From: an uncultured Clostridia bacterium
GTDB taxonomy: Bacteria; Bacillota; Clostridia; Christensenellales; UBA1242
Reading direction: 5' to 3'
Assembly (NCBI GenBank): GCA_947630745.1
Contig: CANRIT010000010.1
Span: forward strand, 1 to 54,282
DNA: 54,282 nucleotides
Shown one piece after another: positions 1-8,442 of the stretch (the first letter of the stretch is position 1; every line of letters starts with the position of its first letter). Below the pieces are notes generated by a model that saw only the letters and a program-made list of their open reading frames with translations, was not told the DNA's origin and did no database searches. Position numbers and translations under genes: made by a program.

Positions 1-136
1 AAAATTGTAAATGCCAATTTTTTTGATTCCTCCAACGGATTACCAACATAGAAAAAATTGTAAATGCCAATTTTTTTGATTCCTCCAACGGATTACCAAC
101 ATAGAAAAAATTGTAAATGCCAATTTTTTTTGATTC
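1..136. repeat. 53-bp tandem direct repeat, two full copies plus a partial third
   Basis: The unit starting at base 1 recurs at 54 and 107, an exact 53-base period. The third copy breaks off after about 30 bases and has one extra T in its T-run. Each unit carries a small inverted repeat (AAAAATTG, 7-base loop, CAATTTTT) followed by a T-rich stretch, so it could act as a weak terminator-like hairpin. The array touches the window edge, so its true copy number is unknown. Copies are identical with no variable spacers, so it is not a CRISPR. Confidence 0.85.
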
Positions 137-213
137 AAGAATAACCACTTGTTTTGCAAAAAATGATTTTATTTTGCCAAGATAAATTTTTTTAAAAATA
201 ACCTTAAAATTGT

Positions 214-243
214 TTGCAAAAAAATTTATAGGTGTTGTATAAT
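214..243 (+). promoter_or_regulatory. Sigma-A type promoter of the aquaporin gene
   Basis: TTGCAA at 214-219 and a perfect TATAAT at 238-243 are separated by 18 bases. The start codon at 268 follows with an AAGGAG ribosome site at 255-260. Confidence 0.65.
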
Positions 244-267
244 TAAAGTATTAAAAGGAGATATGGT

Positions 268-1179
268 ATGAAATTGTTAAGGATATCTATTTCTGAAATC
301 ATTGGTACAGCAGTGCTTGTTGCTTGTGGATGCGGTGTTGCTATGGCAACCAGTGCGGCTACTGGCGTAGTCAATTTGGTTGCAACTGCATTGGCATTTG
401 GCTTGGCACTTATGGCTATGTGCTACTGCATTGGTCATTTCTCTGGCTGCCACATCAACCCAGCTGTTTCGGTTGCAATGCTTATCAAACGCAAAATTAA
501 TTTTAAAGAATTCTGCGTTTACATTGTAAGCCAGTTGGTCGGCGCAGCAATCGGTTGCTTGCTTCTGCTTATGATTTTTGGAACTAAGGTAAGTTTTGGC
601 GCAAATGAAGTTCAAGCAGCCATCACCACCACTTGGGCAGGCAGCAAAGCAATGCAATTGTTAACTGCTTTGGTTGTGGAAATTGTGCTTACTTTCGCAT
701 TTGTATTAACAATTTGCGGCGTTACAAGCAATGATAAATATTCCGCAGTTTCTGGTGTGGTTATCGGCTTGGCATTAACCCTTGTGCATTTGTTTGGCAT
801 TCCGCTTACTGGCACTTCGGTTAACCCAGCAAGAAGCTTAATCCCAGCAATATTCGCTGTAAGATACAGCACAACACCAATCATCCAAGTTTGGATATTT
901 ATTGTTGGACCCATCATTGGCGCAATCCTTGCGGCCCTTATTCACAATGCTTTGGAAAAATGCCATAAGGAATGTGAAAATTGTGCTTGCGATTTAAAAC
1001 CAGCATGCTGCTGCACTGAAACTGCTGCTGAACAACCTGAAACAGTTACAACCACTGCAACTGTAACCACGGTTAAAAAAACAAGCGCAAAACCAGCAAG
1101 CAAAACAACAAAAACAACCGCCAAAAAACCAGCAGAAAAGAAGACGACAACAAAGCGTACAACAAAAACAACTAAATAG
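268..1179 (+). CDS. aqpZ: Aquaporin (MIP family), AqpZ-like, with Cys-rich and Lys/Thr-rich C-terminal tail
   Basis: Six-helix membrane channel of the major intrinsic protein family. The two NPA boxes are at residues 64-66 (HINPAVS) and 186-188 (SVNPARS). His174, Thr183 and Arg189 match the narrow aromatic/arginine filter of water-selective AqpZ, so water rather than glycerol is the likely substrate (inference). The channel ends near residue 228. It is followed by a tail with seven cysteines between 232 and 249 and then about 35 residues rich in Lys, Thr and Ala, which is unusual for bacterial aquaporins and makes the protein 303 aa instead of about 230. It is a single gene with its own promoter and terminator, and the ribosome site AAGGAG lies 7 bases before the ATG. 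Confidence 0.93.
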   Translation: MKLLRISISEIIGTAVLVACGCGVAMATSAATGVVNLVATALAFGLALMAMCYCIGHFSGCHINPAVSVAMLIKRKINFKEFCVYIVSQLVGAAIGCLLLLMIFGTKVSFGANEVQAAITTTWAGSKAMQLLTALVVEIVLTFAFVLTICGVTSNDKYSAVSGVVIGLALTLVHLFGIPLTGTSVNPARSLIPAIFAVRYSTTPIIQVWIFIVGPIIGAILAALIHNALEKCHKECENCACDLKPACCCTETAAEQPETVTTTATVTTVKKTSAKPASKTTKTTAKKPAEKKTTTKRTTKTTK

Positions 1180-1185
1180 TTGAAA

Positions 1186-1213
1186 AAAAATTGCAGTAAT
1201 CTGCAATTTTTTT
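1186..1213 (+). terminator. Rho-independent terminator of the aquaporin gene
   Basis: AAAAATTGCAG (1186-1196), loop TAAT, CTGCAATTTTT (1201-1211): an 11-bp stem running into a T-tract just after the stop codon. Confidence 0.9.
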
Positions 1214-1285
1214 ATGATGTTAGCATAAACTTTTTGTCAATAAATTTTATAATTTACAAGTTTTGATTAAGAGATTTAATTAAAT

Positions 1286-1310
1286 AAAAAAGGAAGATAT
1301 AATTTCTTCC
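1286..1310 (-). terminator. Terminator of the minus-strand synthetase block
   Basis: GGAAGA (1292-1297) pairs with TCTTCC (1305-1310). Read on the minus strand, the hairpin is followed by a T-run (the A-run at 1286-1291). It closes the minus-strand block 17 bases after the stop of the 175-aa hypothetical. Confidence 0.75.
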
Positions 1311-1327
1311 ATTTTTAAATTCAGATA

Positions 1328-1855
1328 TTATTTTTTAAAGATGTCTTGAATTTTGCCACAGTCGGGCATGCGTTTTTTCAGCTCGGGTTCAATAAACTTT
1401 AAGGTTGTGGTGATGTGTGGGGCAAAACCAGTATATGCCGCTTCAAACTCTTTAAAAATTACTGCATAAATATCATCATCGTTTAAATTGGTAAACATAT
1501 GTGGTGACGACTTGGATTGTTTAAATTTTTTAAAGAAATATTCTTTCAAGCTTTTGTACATCAAATAATAGTTGCCCGAATCGGTATCGGAATCGTTTAA
1601 AATTTTTAATTCCTTCAAACTGAAACATGCTTGAACTGCATCAAATAATTTGTTTAAAAATATGTTGCAGTTTTCCGTGTCGGGATTTGTGTAAGTGTTG
1701 CCTAAATACAATTCATTCAAAACGCTTTCACAAAATTGATTATCTGTGTGGTTTAACATTTCAGTTTTAATTTCAGTTGCAATTGAACTTGTTAAGCTCA
1801 ACAAAAGTTGTGCGGTTTTTGAATTTGGGTTTTCCATAGCCTGTTGCCTTGTCAT
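1328..1855 (-). CDS. Hypothetical protein, 175 aa
   Basis: I do not recognise a family. It is a soluble protein of mixed composition, without signal peptide or membrane segment, and with predicted helical stretches (for example the Leu- and Lys-rich segment around residues 90-120). A perfect AGGAGG site (1862-1867) sits 6 bases before the ATG, which strongly supports expression. It is the last gene of the minus-strand run behind metG, 113 bases after the metG stop, and is followed directly by a terminator. Co-transcription with the synthetases is possible but not proven. The N-terminus (Gln-, Asn- and Ser-rich) is poorly ordered in appearance. Confidence 0.7.
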   Translation of the reverse strand: MTRQQAMENPNSKTAQLLLSLTSSIATEIKTEMLNHTDNQFCESVLNELYLGNTYTNPDTENCNIFLNKLFDAVQACFSLKELKILNDSDTDSGNYYLMYKSLKEYFFKKFKQSKSSPHMFTNLNDDDIYAVIFKEFEAAYTGFAPHITTTLKFIEPELKKRMPDCGKIQDIFKK

Positions 1856-1968
1856 ATTTTACCTCCTATGCACATTTTTATAATAACACAAAAACTGAAT
1901 TTGTCAATAGTTGCAAAAATAATTTTCATGTTTTTTAATTAAACGTGTGAAATAATTGATATTCAGTT

Positions 1969-3996
1969 TTAATTTTCTTGTGTGTTTAGTCGCAAAAATT
2001 CTTCTAACTGCCAATTGCTGCGGCGGAAGAAATCTTCCTTTTCTTTAAGGGTGGTAAGTTTGCCCCCGCGCGCATCGTTTAAAACTTGATAGAAAGGTTT
2101 AAAAATATTTTCCCAATCAAAGCATTTGTTAAGGTCCAAGCCGATGTAATCTGCAACATTTTCACTGCTTTTTGGCACAATTGGGTGAAGCAAAATGTCG
2201 GCAGTAACAATCATTTGCAGTGTGTTCGCAGTAAGTTTTTTAAGCGCGTTTTCGTCCGCGTTGTTAACTCCCTTAACCCAATATTTGTTTATGTTGCGGA
2301 TGAACACATCCACGCAGTTGTAAACTTGGTGGAATTTTTTGTCCGCCATAAAGCGTTCGTAATTTAAAATTGCGTTTTTGCAAGTTGATATAACCTCGTC
2401 ATCAATTTCGCATTTAGGAATAACGCCGCCAAAATTGTTTTGTGTGGAATAGAACACTGTGCGCAAAATGCGGTTGTAAACATTGGTTAAAAGATTGCCT
2501 TCAAGCACCATTGGGTCGGGGTCGCCGTCTTTCGCATCCGGATTAAACGCTTTTGGGCTTAGACTTACATTGTTGTTGGTTAAATTCATCGCCATAAAGT
2601 GGATGCGGAACTGATCCGAGGTGTAGTATTTTAAAAATTCGCTTGCCGCAGGTGGCTTTAACGAACCGGACGAACTTGCCTTGCTGTTCATGTACAAAAT
2701 TGACTTTATTGGGCAGATTTTTGTAAGTTGAAGTTGCCCATTTTCTGGATGCAAAACTGGCTTGCTGCCTTGCATGTACAAAAACATTGCTTGCTGTGCT
2801 GGACCGTAAAAATACAAGTTGTCTTCACCCAAAAATTGATACACTTTTGCATCTTTATCGCACCAAAACTTTTTCCATTCGTCCGCTGGTTTGTGCTGGC
2901 TTTCCAAATAGGTTTTGGTAAAGGTGATTGGCGCCCACAAACTCTCTGGCCAAACATAGAAAGTCTGGTTTTTAACTCCCGCACTTTCTGGGCAAGGCAC
3001 ACCCCAATCAATGTCGCAAGTAAGGCGGAATGGGGTAAGGGTTTTGCCCGTGCGGTAGTGTATGTCATGGCTTGCCAAAATTTCGCACGCCTTTTCGCGG
3101 TCGGTCAATTTTTCAAACACAATTGCCATGCTTGGTGCTTTTTCATCTCGGTCCAGTTCGGTATGGGGTGGTAGGGTATTTTTAATTGCATTAAACATGT
3201 CAAAATATTGGCGTTTAATGTAAATCATTGGATGCTTAAAGAATTCGTTAATCTCTTTGACCATAAAAGGTGGGGTGTCGCCATCGTGTGAAATTTCTTC
3301 AATCCACGCTTTAAGCTCAGGGATGCAATCTTCCAAATTAAAGTACAAATTTTCCACCTTAATTAAAGTTGGCTTTTCACCCGAAAGCGTGCTTATTGGG
3401 TCAATTAAATCTTGTGGCAAATATTGATGCCCCAAACTGCATTCGTCCGCATAACCATGGTCGCTTAAACATCCCTCCACCGGGCATTTGCCAACCACCT
3501 GTCTGCCATTAAGCAAACAGTTGTGCTTTTTGTCAAAAAATTGCCAACTGCTGTGTTTGCTTATCATGCCCGCCTTGGTTAGCGTGTTTAAAAACCACGC
3601 GCTCATATCTTTATGAATTTCACCCGCACGCCCAAGCGCTGACCCGCCAAACAGATTAAAGCCAATTTCAAAATCAGCAAAGGTTTTGGCTTGCAAGTTG
3701 TGATTTTTTTCAACAAAATCTTTAACCGTAGCGCAATCGTCAAGTGCGCCTTCTTCTTTCAACTTTCTAAAACTTTCAACCGAGGTGCTGCCGTAGCAGT
3801 CCGTTCCAGACACAAAAATTACATTATCTTTGCCAATTCTGTCGCGCAAAAAGCGGGCAAAAAAGTCCCCCCTAAGTGCCATGCCAACATGCCCAAAATG
3901 CAAAGTTTTGTTGCCATATGGCATGCCGGTGGTAACCACTGCGCGCTTAGGGAAAGTTGGGCGCGGCCGTTCAAATTTAATTTCGCTATCTTTCAC
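1969..3996 (-). CDS. metG: Divergent methionyl-tRNA synthetase-like class I tRNA ligase
   Basis: Class I synthetase of the MetRS family (675 aa) that would charge tRNA-Met. The HIGH box reads HFGH (residues 33-36, after GMPYGNKTL). A Cys-containing knuckle follows (CPVEGC then CSLGH, roughly 173-193), as does the GTDCYG segment typical of MetRS. The KMSKS loop is degraded: residues 439-443 read KASSS, so the second lysine, which stabilises the adenylation transition state in class I enzymes, is missing. An anticodon-binding helical domain follows, and there is no EMAPII-like C-terminal domain. The start is GTG with a good AAAAGGAG site. It lies 241 bases downstream of asnS on the same strand. 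It could be the only MetRS of the cell or a divergent second copy; the sequence cannot decide. Confidence 0.8.
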   Translation of the reverse strand: MKDSEIKFERPRPTFPKRAVVTTGMPYGNKTLHFGHVGMALRGDFFARFLRDRIGKDNVIFVSGTDCYGSTSVESFRKLKEEGALDDCATVKDFVEKNHNLQAKTFADFEIGFNLFGGSALGRAGEIHKDMSAWFLNTLTKAGMISKHSSWQFFDKKHNCLLNGRQVVGKCPVEGCLSDHGYADECSLGHQYLPQDLIDPISTLSGEKPTLIKVENLYFNLEDCIPELKAWIEEISHDGDTPPFMVKEINEFFKHPMIYIKRQYFDMFNAIKNTLPPHTELDRDEKAPSMAIVFEKLTDREKACEILASHDIHYRTGKTLTPFRLTCDIDWGVPCPESAGVKNQTFYVWPESLWAPITFTKTYLESQHKPADEWKKFWCDKDAKVYQFLGEDNLYFYGPAQQAMFLYMQGSKPVLHPENGQLQLTKICPIKSILYMNSKASSSGSLKPPAASEFLKYYTSDQFRIHFMAMNLTNNNVSLSPKAFNPDAKDGDPDPMVLEGNLLTNVYNRILRTVFYSTQNNFGGVIPKCEIDDEVISTCKNAILNYERFMADKKFHQVYNCVDVFIRNINKYWVKGVNNADENALKKLTANTLQMIVTADILLHPIVPKSSENVADYIGLDLNKCFDWENIFKPFYQVLNDARGGKLTTLKEKEDFFRRSNWQLEEFLRLNTQEN

Positions 3997-4237
3997 AATT
4001 TACTCCTTTTGTGTTGTTTTATTTGATGATTTTTTTAACGATTGTTTTGTTGTAATAATTTTATAATTAGTTTATTTTTTTTGCTCTTTATTGTTTTTTG
4101 TTGTGTTAATTTAAAAATTGATTAGTTTTTGTTACTTAAAATTATTTTGTAGGTGGTGGTGTTTTTGAAAATTTTTAAGTTTTTGTAAAGGTTTATCCAA
4201 TTCTAATATTTTTTGCAATGTAATAATTAGCATGCGG

Positions 4238-5623
4238 CTAGTTTTGAATTGAACCCACTGTGCGCGGATACAATTCAACATCGCGGATGTTTGAAATGCC
4301 AGTTAAATACATAACCAAGCGTTCAAAGCCAAGTCCGTAGCCCGAGTGCACATTTGTGCCATAGCGGCGGGTGTCTAAATACCACGAATAATCTTCTTCT
4401 TTAAGATTAAGTTCGTGTATTCTATCCAGTAATTTATCCAGCCTTTCTTCACGCTGGCTGCCACCAATAAGTTCACCAATGCCCGGCACAAGCAAATCAA
4501 CAGCCGCAACCGTTTTTCCGTCATCATTAAGGCGCATATAAAAGGCCTTTATATCTTTTGGATAGTCGGTTAAGAAAACTGGCTTTTTGTACACTTCTTC
4601 GGTTAAATAACGCTCATGTTCGCTTTGCAAGTCAACCCCCCATTTAACTGGGAAAGTAAACCTATCTTTAACCTTTTCCAGCATTTTAATGGCGTCCGTG
4701 TAGGTTAGGCGCACAAACTTGTTTTCAACAATATTTTTAAGCCGCGCAATCAAACCAGTGTCCACAAATTTGTTTAAAAATTCAAGTTCGTCTGGGCATT
4801 CTTTCATAACATAGTTGATGACATATTTTATCATCTCTTCTTCGTTGTCCATAAGTTCGTTTATATCGCAAAAACAAATCTCTGGCTCCATCATCCAAAA
4901 CTCTGCCGCATGGCGAGTGGTGTTGGATTTTTCCGCTCTAAAAGTTGGACCAAAAGTGTAGGTTTTGCCAAACGCGTGGGTAAGGCATTCTTCATGCAGC
5001 TGACCAGAAACGGTAAGCGAAACCTTTGTGCCAAAAAAGTCTTTGCCGTAATCCACTTTGCCCGAACTTGCCACCTTGTTTAAATCCAGCGTGGTAACCT
5101 GAAACATGTCGCCCGCGCCTTCGCAGTCGTTGGAAGTTATAATTGGGGTATGCACATAAACAAAATTGCGTTCGTTAAAATATTTGTGTATTGCAAACGC
5201 GCTTACTGAGCGGATTCTAAACACAGCATTAAACAAATTTCCGCGTGCGCGTATAGTTGGCATGGTGCGCAAAAATTCAATTGTGTGACGCTTTTTTTGA
5301 AGAGGGTAGTCGGTTGCGCTTTCGCCCAAAAGCTGAATGTTTTCCGCATTAATTTCAAAAGGCTGTTGTGCGGTTGGGGTTAAAATAAGTTTGCCTGCAA
5401 CACAAAAAGATGCGCCAACATTTTGCTTTACAATTTCGTCATAATTTGCAATTTTGCCCTTTTCAACCACAATTTGCACACTTTTAAACGCGCCGTCATT
5501 AAGTTCAATAAAGGCAATGTTTTTGCTGTCCCTTATTGTGCGCGCCCAGCCGCAAACAGTAATCTGCTTGTCGGCATATGTGCTATATGTTTTTTGCAAA
5601 TCTTTAATTTCAATTCGTTGCAT
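4238..5623 (-). CDS. asnS: Asparaginyl-tRNA synthetase
   Basis: Class IIb synthetase that ligates asparagine to tRNA-Asn. The N-terminal OB-fold anticodon domain covers about residues 1-110 ([13 protein letters not shown] is typical). The catalytic domain carries motif 2 ([21 protein letters not shown], residues about 230-250), with the FWM-EPE ending that distinguishes AsnRS from AspRS, and motif 3 ([15 protein letters not shown]) near the C-terminus. The length of 461 aa is usual. AAAAAGGAG precedes the ATG. It lies 111 bases after aspS and may be read from the same T-box-controlled promoter, although AT-rich spacer DNA could also hold its own promoter. Confidence 0.95.
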   Translation of the reverse strand: MQRIEIKDLQKTYSTYADKQITVCGWARTIRDSKNIAFIELNDGAFKSVQIVVEKGKIANYDEIVKQNVGASFCVAGKLILTPTAQQPFEINAENIQLLGESATDYPLQKKRHTIEFLRTMPTIRARGNLFNAVFRIRSVSAFAIHKYFNERNFVYVHTPIITSNDCEGAGDMFQVTTLDLNKVASSGKVDYGKDFFGTKVSLTVSGQLHEECLTHAFGKTYTFGPTFRAEKSNTTRHAAEFWMMEPEICFCDINELMDNEEEMIKYVINYVMKECPDELEFLNKFVDTGLIARLKNIVENKFVRLTYTDAIKMLEKVKDRFTFPVKWGVDLQSEHERYLTEEVYKKPVFLTDYPKDIKAFYMRLNDDGKTVAAVDLLVPGIGELIGGSQREERLDKLLDRIHELNLKEEDYSWYLDTRRYGTNVHSGYGLGFERLVMYLTGISNIRDVELYPRTVGSIQN

Positions 5624-5734
5624 AAATTCTCCTTTTTAGATTTGAATTTTTTATTTTTTAGTATTACATGTAAGGTAATTATATTGTCTTGTTACGTAAA
5701 ATTGTTTGATAAATTTTTTATAAATTTTAGTTGG

Positions 5735-7018
5735 TTATGGGGTAATTCTTTCTGGTCCGCGGAACAGGAACATTGCTTCTTTCAAGTTTTGCAATTCAAG
5801 CAAATTCATGGTCATTCTGTCAAGCCCCAAGCCAAACCCGCCGTGTGGTGGGCAGCCGTATTTAAAGAACTGCAAATAGAATTCCACATCTTTTGCCAAG
5901 CCCTTTTCTTCCGCTTGCGCTTTAAGTTGTGCATATCTGTGTTCACGCTGCGCGCCCGTGGTTATTTCAACACCCTTCCAAATAAGGTCGTATCCTTGTG
6001 GGATGCCGTCCTTGCGCATGTGGTAGAAAGCGCGTTTTCTTGCGCCGTAGTCGGTTACAAAAATAAATTCGTTGTTATATGCTTCCAAGGCAAACTTGCC
6101 ACAGAGTTTTTCCGCCTCGGTGGTTAAATCGTCTTGCTCATCTTCTGGGCAGGTGTAGCCATAACGGGTTTTAAGTTCGGCGTACAAATCCTTTAATTTA
6201 ATGCGTGGGAATGGCAAACTTGGCACAACCACATCAACGCCAAATTGCTCTTTAATCTGATCGCCATACTTTTCCTTTACGCGCTTTAAAGCATAAGTCA
6301 ACAACTCTTCTTCAATGTGCATAACATCTTCAAAACTTTCAATGCCCGACATCTCCAAGTCAAAGCCAGTAAATTCGGTTGCGTGTTTACGTGAATGAGA
6401 TTTTTCCGCCCTAAACACTGGCGCGCATTCAAAAATTCTGCCAAGTCCGCCTGCCATTGCCATTTGCTTGTAAAATTGTGGGCTTTGTGCCAAATACGCC
6501 TTGCCATTAAAATATTTCACTTCAAACACTTCCGAGCCACTTTCGGATGCGGTTGCAATAAGTTTTGGAGTGTGAATTTCAGTAAAATCGCGTTGCAACA
6601 AAAATTCACGCATTGCGGCGGTAAATTCGCTTTGTACCTTAAAAATCAGCGTGTTTTTTTCCACGCGCAAATCTATCCAGCGATAGTCTATGCGGTTATC
6701 AATGTTGCTTTCTTCCGCAATTGGGTTGGCTTCAGCGTCACTTAAAACTTCCACGCTTTCGGCATAAACTTCCTGTCCGCCCATTTTTACATATTCGCTT
6801 TTAACCAATTCGCCTTCAACCACAACAACCGAGCCGGGCAGAAGGTGATAGAAGGTGTTGCCAACTTCTGGGTATTTAACCTTGTCCACAGTAACCTGAA
6901 TTTTGCCCGAAAAATCTTTAAGGACAATAAATTGAATATTCTTTTTGTCCCTAACCGTGTCAATCATCCCCATAAATTTAACTTTGCCTTCATTTAGTTT
7001 TGAAATTTGTGTATACAT
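5735..7018 (-). CDS. aspS: Aspartyl-tRNA synthetase, archaeal/short type
   Basis: Class IIb synthetase for aspartate, 427 aa. The order is OB-fold anticodon domain (about 1-100), motif 2 (FRAEKSHSRKHATEFTGFD), and motif 3 (PHGGFGLGLDRMTMNLL) close to the C-terminus. It lacks the GAD insertion that makes standard bacterial AspRS about 590 aa, so it belongs to the archaeal/eukaryal-like short class found in some Clostridia. The Trp of the OB-fold GW pair seen in discriminating archaeal enzymes is Met here (inference from remembered alignment), so relaxed tRNA specificity is possible. The start at 7018 is chosen because AAGGAG sits 5 bases upstream; a longer frame to 7099 runs through the T-box and is rejected. 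Confidence 0.93.
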   Translation of the reverse strand: MYTQISKLNEGKVKFMGMIDTVRDKKNIQFIVLKDFSGKIQVTVDKVKYPEVGNTFYHLLPGSVVVVEGELVKSEYVKMGGQEVYAESVEVLSDAEANPIAEESNIDNRIDYRWIDLRVEKNTLIFKVQSEFTAAMREFLLQRDFTEIHTPKLIATASESGSEVFEVKYFNGKAYLAQSPQFYKQMAMAGGLGRIFECAPVFRAEKSHSRKHATEFTGFDLEMSGIESFEDVMHIEEELLTYALKRVKEKYGDQIKEQFGVDVVVPSLPFPRIKLKDLYAELKTRYGYTCPEDEQDDLTTEAEKLCGKFALEAYNNEFIFVTDYGARKRAFYHMRKDGIPQGYDLIWKGVEITTGAQREHRYAQLKAQAEEKGLAKDVEFYLQFFKYGCPPHGGFGLGLDRMTMNLLELQNLKEAMFLFRGPERITP

Positions 7019-7034
7019 ACTTTCTCCTTTTAAT

Positions 7035-7262
7035 AAAAAATGCCCTAATATATAGTAAAATATTACTTTATTAGGACGAATAAATATCCGCGGTGCCACC
7101 TAATTTGCTTAAAAGCCACTTAATTTAAACTCTTATTGGCGAGCCGACCATAAAGCTCAGGAGTGTCTTTCATCAAGGCTGTGCTGGCAAGTTCACACTA
7201 TCCTTACCTCACTAAAAGCCAATTCCTTAACTACTCTTTCCGTCAACGCTTTAAAGATAAAA
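7035..7262 (-). promoter_or_regulatory. T-box riboswitch leader, specifier GAC (Asp), controlling aspS
   Basis: On the minus strand the leader shows the Stem I features of T-box RNAs (GACGGAAAGAGTAG near its start). The specifier GAC, an Asp codon, is at 7165-7167 and is followed by A. The conserved T-box AGGTGGCACCGCG lies at 7089-7101. A competing terminator has stem 7044-7050/7069-7075 and T-run 7035-7040. Uncharged tRNA-Asp should favour the antiterminator and switch on aspS and possibly asnS and metG. The specifier matches the first downstream gene, which supports both calls. Confidence 0.93.
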
Positions 7263-7446
7263 ACATTTTAAATCAAATTTAAATATTTGTCAACAATTTT
7301 TTAAAGATTTATAATTTTTATTAATAGTAAAAATTTAATTGTAAAAATAAAATTAATTTGCTAAAATATATATTGTTAAATAAAAATAACAAAAAATATT
7401 AAAAAATAATTAAAAATTAATAAAAATTAATAAAAAAGGTTAAAAA

Positions 7447-8166
7447 TTGGTGAAAATTATGGAAAAAATTGAAAAGTATAGCAAAGAAAATGAGTTAAGC
7501 TTTTGTTTGGGAGCGTATCCAACATTTGAACTTATCAAAAACAAACCCGAGTGCGCAAAATGTGTGCTTATTCACAGCAAGGCGGACAGTCAAGATATTG
7601 ACAAACTTATTGATTTGTGCAAGAAAAATAATATCGATGTGGTGTATGATGACAAAACAATTGCGCGCCTAAGTAGTAAGGAAAATTGCTTTGTAATTGG
7701 CGTGTTTAAAAAGTATGCGTGCAAACTGAACGGCAACAAACAGATTGTGCTTGTAAACCCTAGCGACATGGGCAATTTAGGCACAATTATGCGCACAATT
7801 GTTGGATTTGGATACACTGATTTGGTTATAATTAAGCCAGCAGTGGATTATTTTAATCCAAAAGTGGTGCGGGCAAGCATGGGCGCAATTTTTATGCTAA
7901 ATGTGGCTGCATATGAAAGTTTTGACGATTATCTGGTTAGCAACAACTACGCAAAATTTTTATTTATGTTAAATGGAAAATCAACATTGGGCAGTTTTGC
8001 TACTCCAAAAAATAATTATGCGCTGATTTTTGGCAACGAGGCACATGGCATTGATAACAAATATTTATCCGCTGGCAACAGCGTGGTAATTAAGCATAGC
8101 AACAAAATTGATAGTTTAAATTTGCCAATCAGCGTAGGCATGGCAGTTTATGAATTTAATAAATAA
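7447..8166 (+). CDS. SpoU/TrmH-family RNA 2'-O-methyltransferase
   Basis: SPOUT-class methyltransferase that moves a methyl group from S-adenosylmethionine to a ribose 2'-OH of rRNA or tRNA. The three SpoU motifs are present: NPSDMGNLGTIMRTIVGFG (about residues 98-116, with the catalytic Arg), IFGNEAHGI (about 198-206) and SLNLPISVGMAVYEF at the C-terminus. The N-terminal 90 residues look like the small substrate-binding domain of 23S rRNA methyltransferases. The exact target base is unknown. The start is uncertain: TTG 7447 and GTG 7450 fit a weak AAGG at 7436-7439, while ATG 7459 has no ribosome site at a good distance. It is flanked by low-complexity A/T-rich spacers with no other feature seen. 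Confidence 0.88.
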   Translation: MVKIMEKIEKYSKENELSFCLGAYPTFELIKNKPECAKCVLIHSKADSQDIDKLIDLCKKNNIDVVYDDKTIARLSSKENCFVIGVFKKYACKLNGNKQIVLVNPSDMGNLGTIMRTIVGFGYTDLVIIKPAVDYFNPKVVRASMGAIFMLNVAAYESFDDYLVSNNYAKFLFMLNGKSTLGSFATPKNNYALIFGNEAHGIDNKYLSAGNSVVIKHSNKIDSLNLPISVGMAVYEFNK

Positions 8167-8442
8167 ATAAAAAATATTAAAAAATCACCAAAAATTAATA
8201 AAAATTATGCAAAAATTATAAAAATTAATAAAAAATCACCAAAAATTGTGTAAATAATATTAGAAATTGATTAAATTAATAATTAAACGCAAAAAAATCA
8301 TAAAAATTAATAAAATTTATAAAAAATAAGCAAAAAATCATAAAAAATGATTAAAAATTAAGATTTTTATATAATTTTTAAGAGGTGTTGGTTTTGCAAG
8401 GATAATTGTGCAATTTTTACAAATACTAATTGCGGAGGATAT

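Noticed and set aside
1..136. Possible CRISPR array
   Set aside because: The repeat units are identical over their whole 53 bases with no variable spacers, and no cas genes are visible.
7019..7099. Extended N-terminus of AspRS
   Set aside because: These codons are the T-box and terminator of the leader; AAGGAG sets the start at 7018.
8167..8442. Repeats of AAAAATCACCAAAAATT type between the methyltransferase and ku
   Set aside because: Two short, low-complexity A-rich copies (about 8180 and 8232) are expected in such A/T-rich spacer DNA and have no fold.
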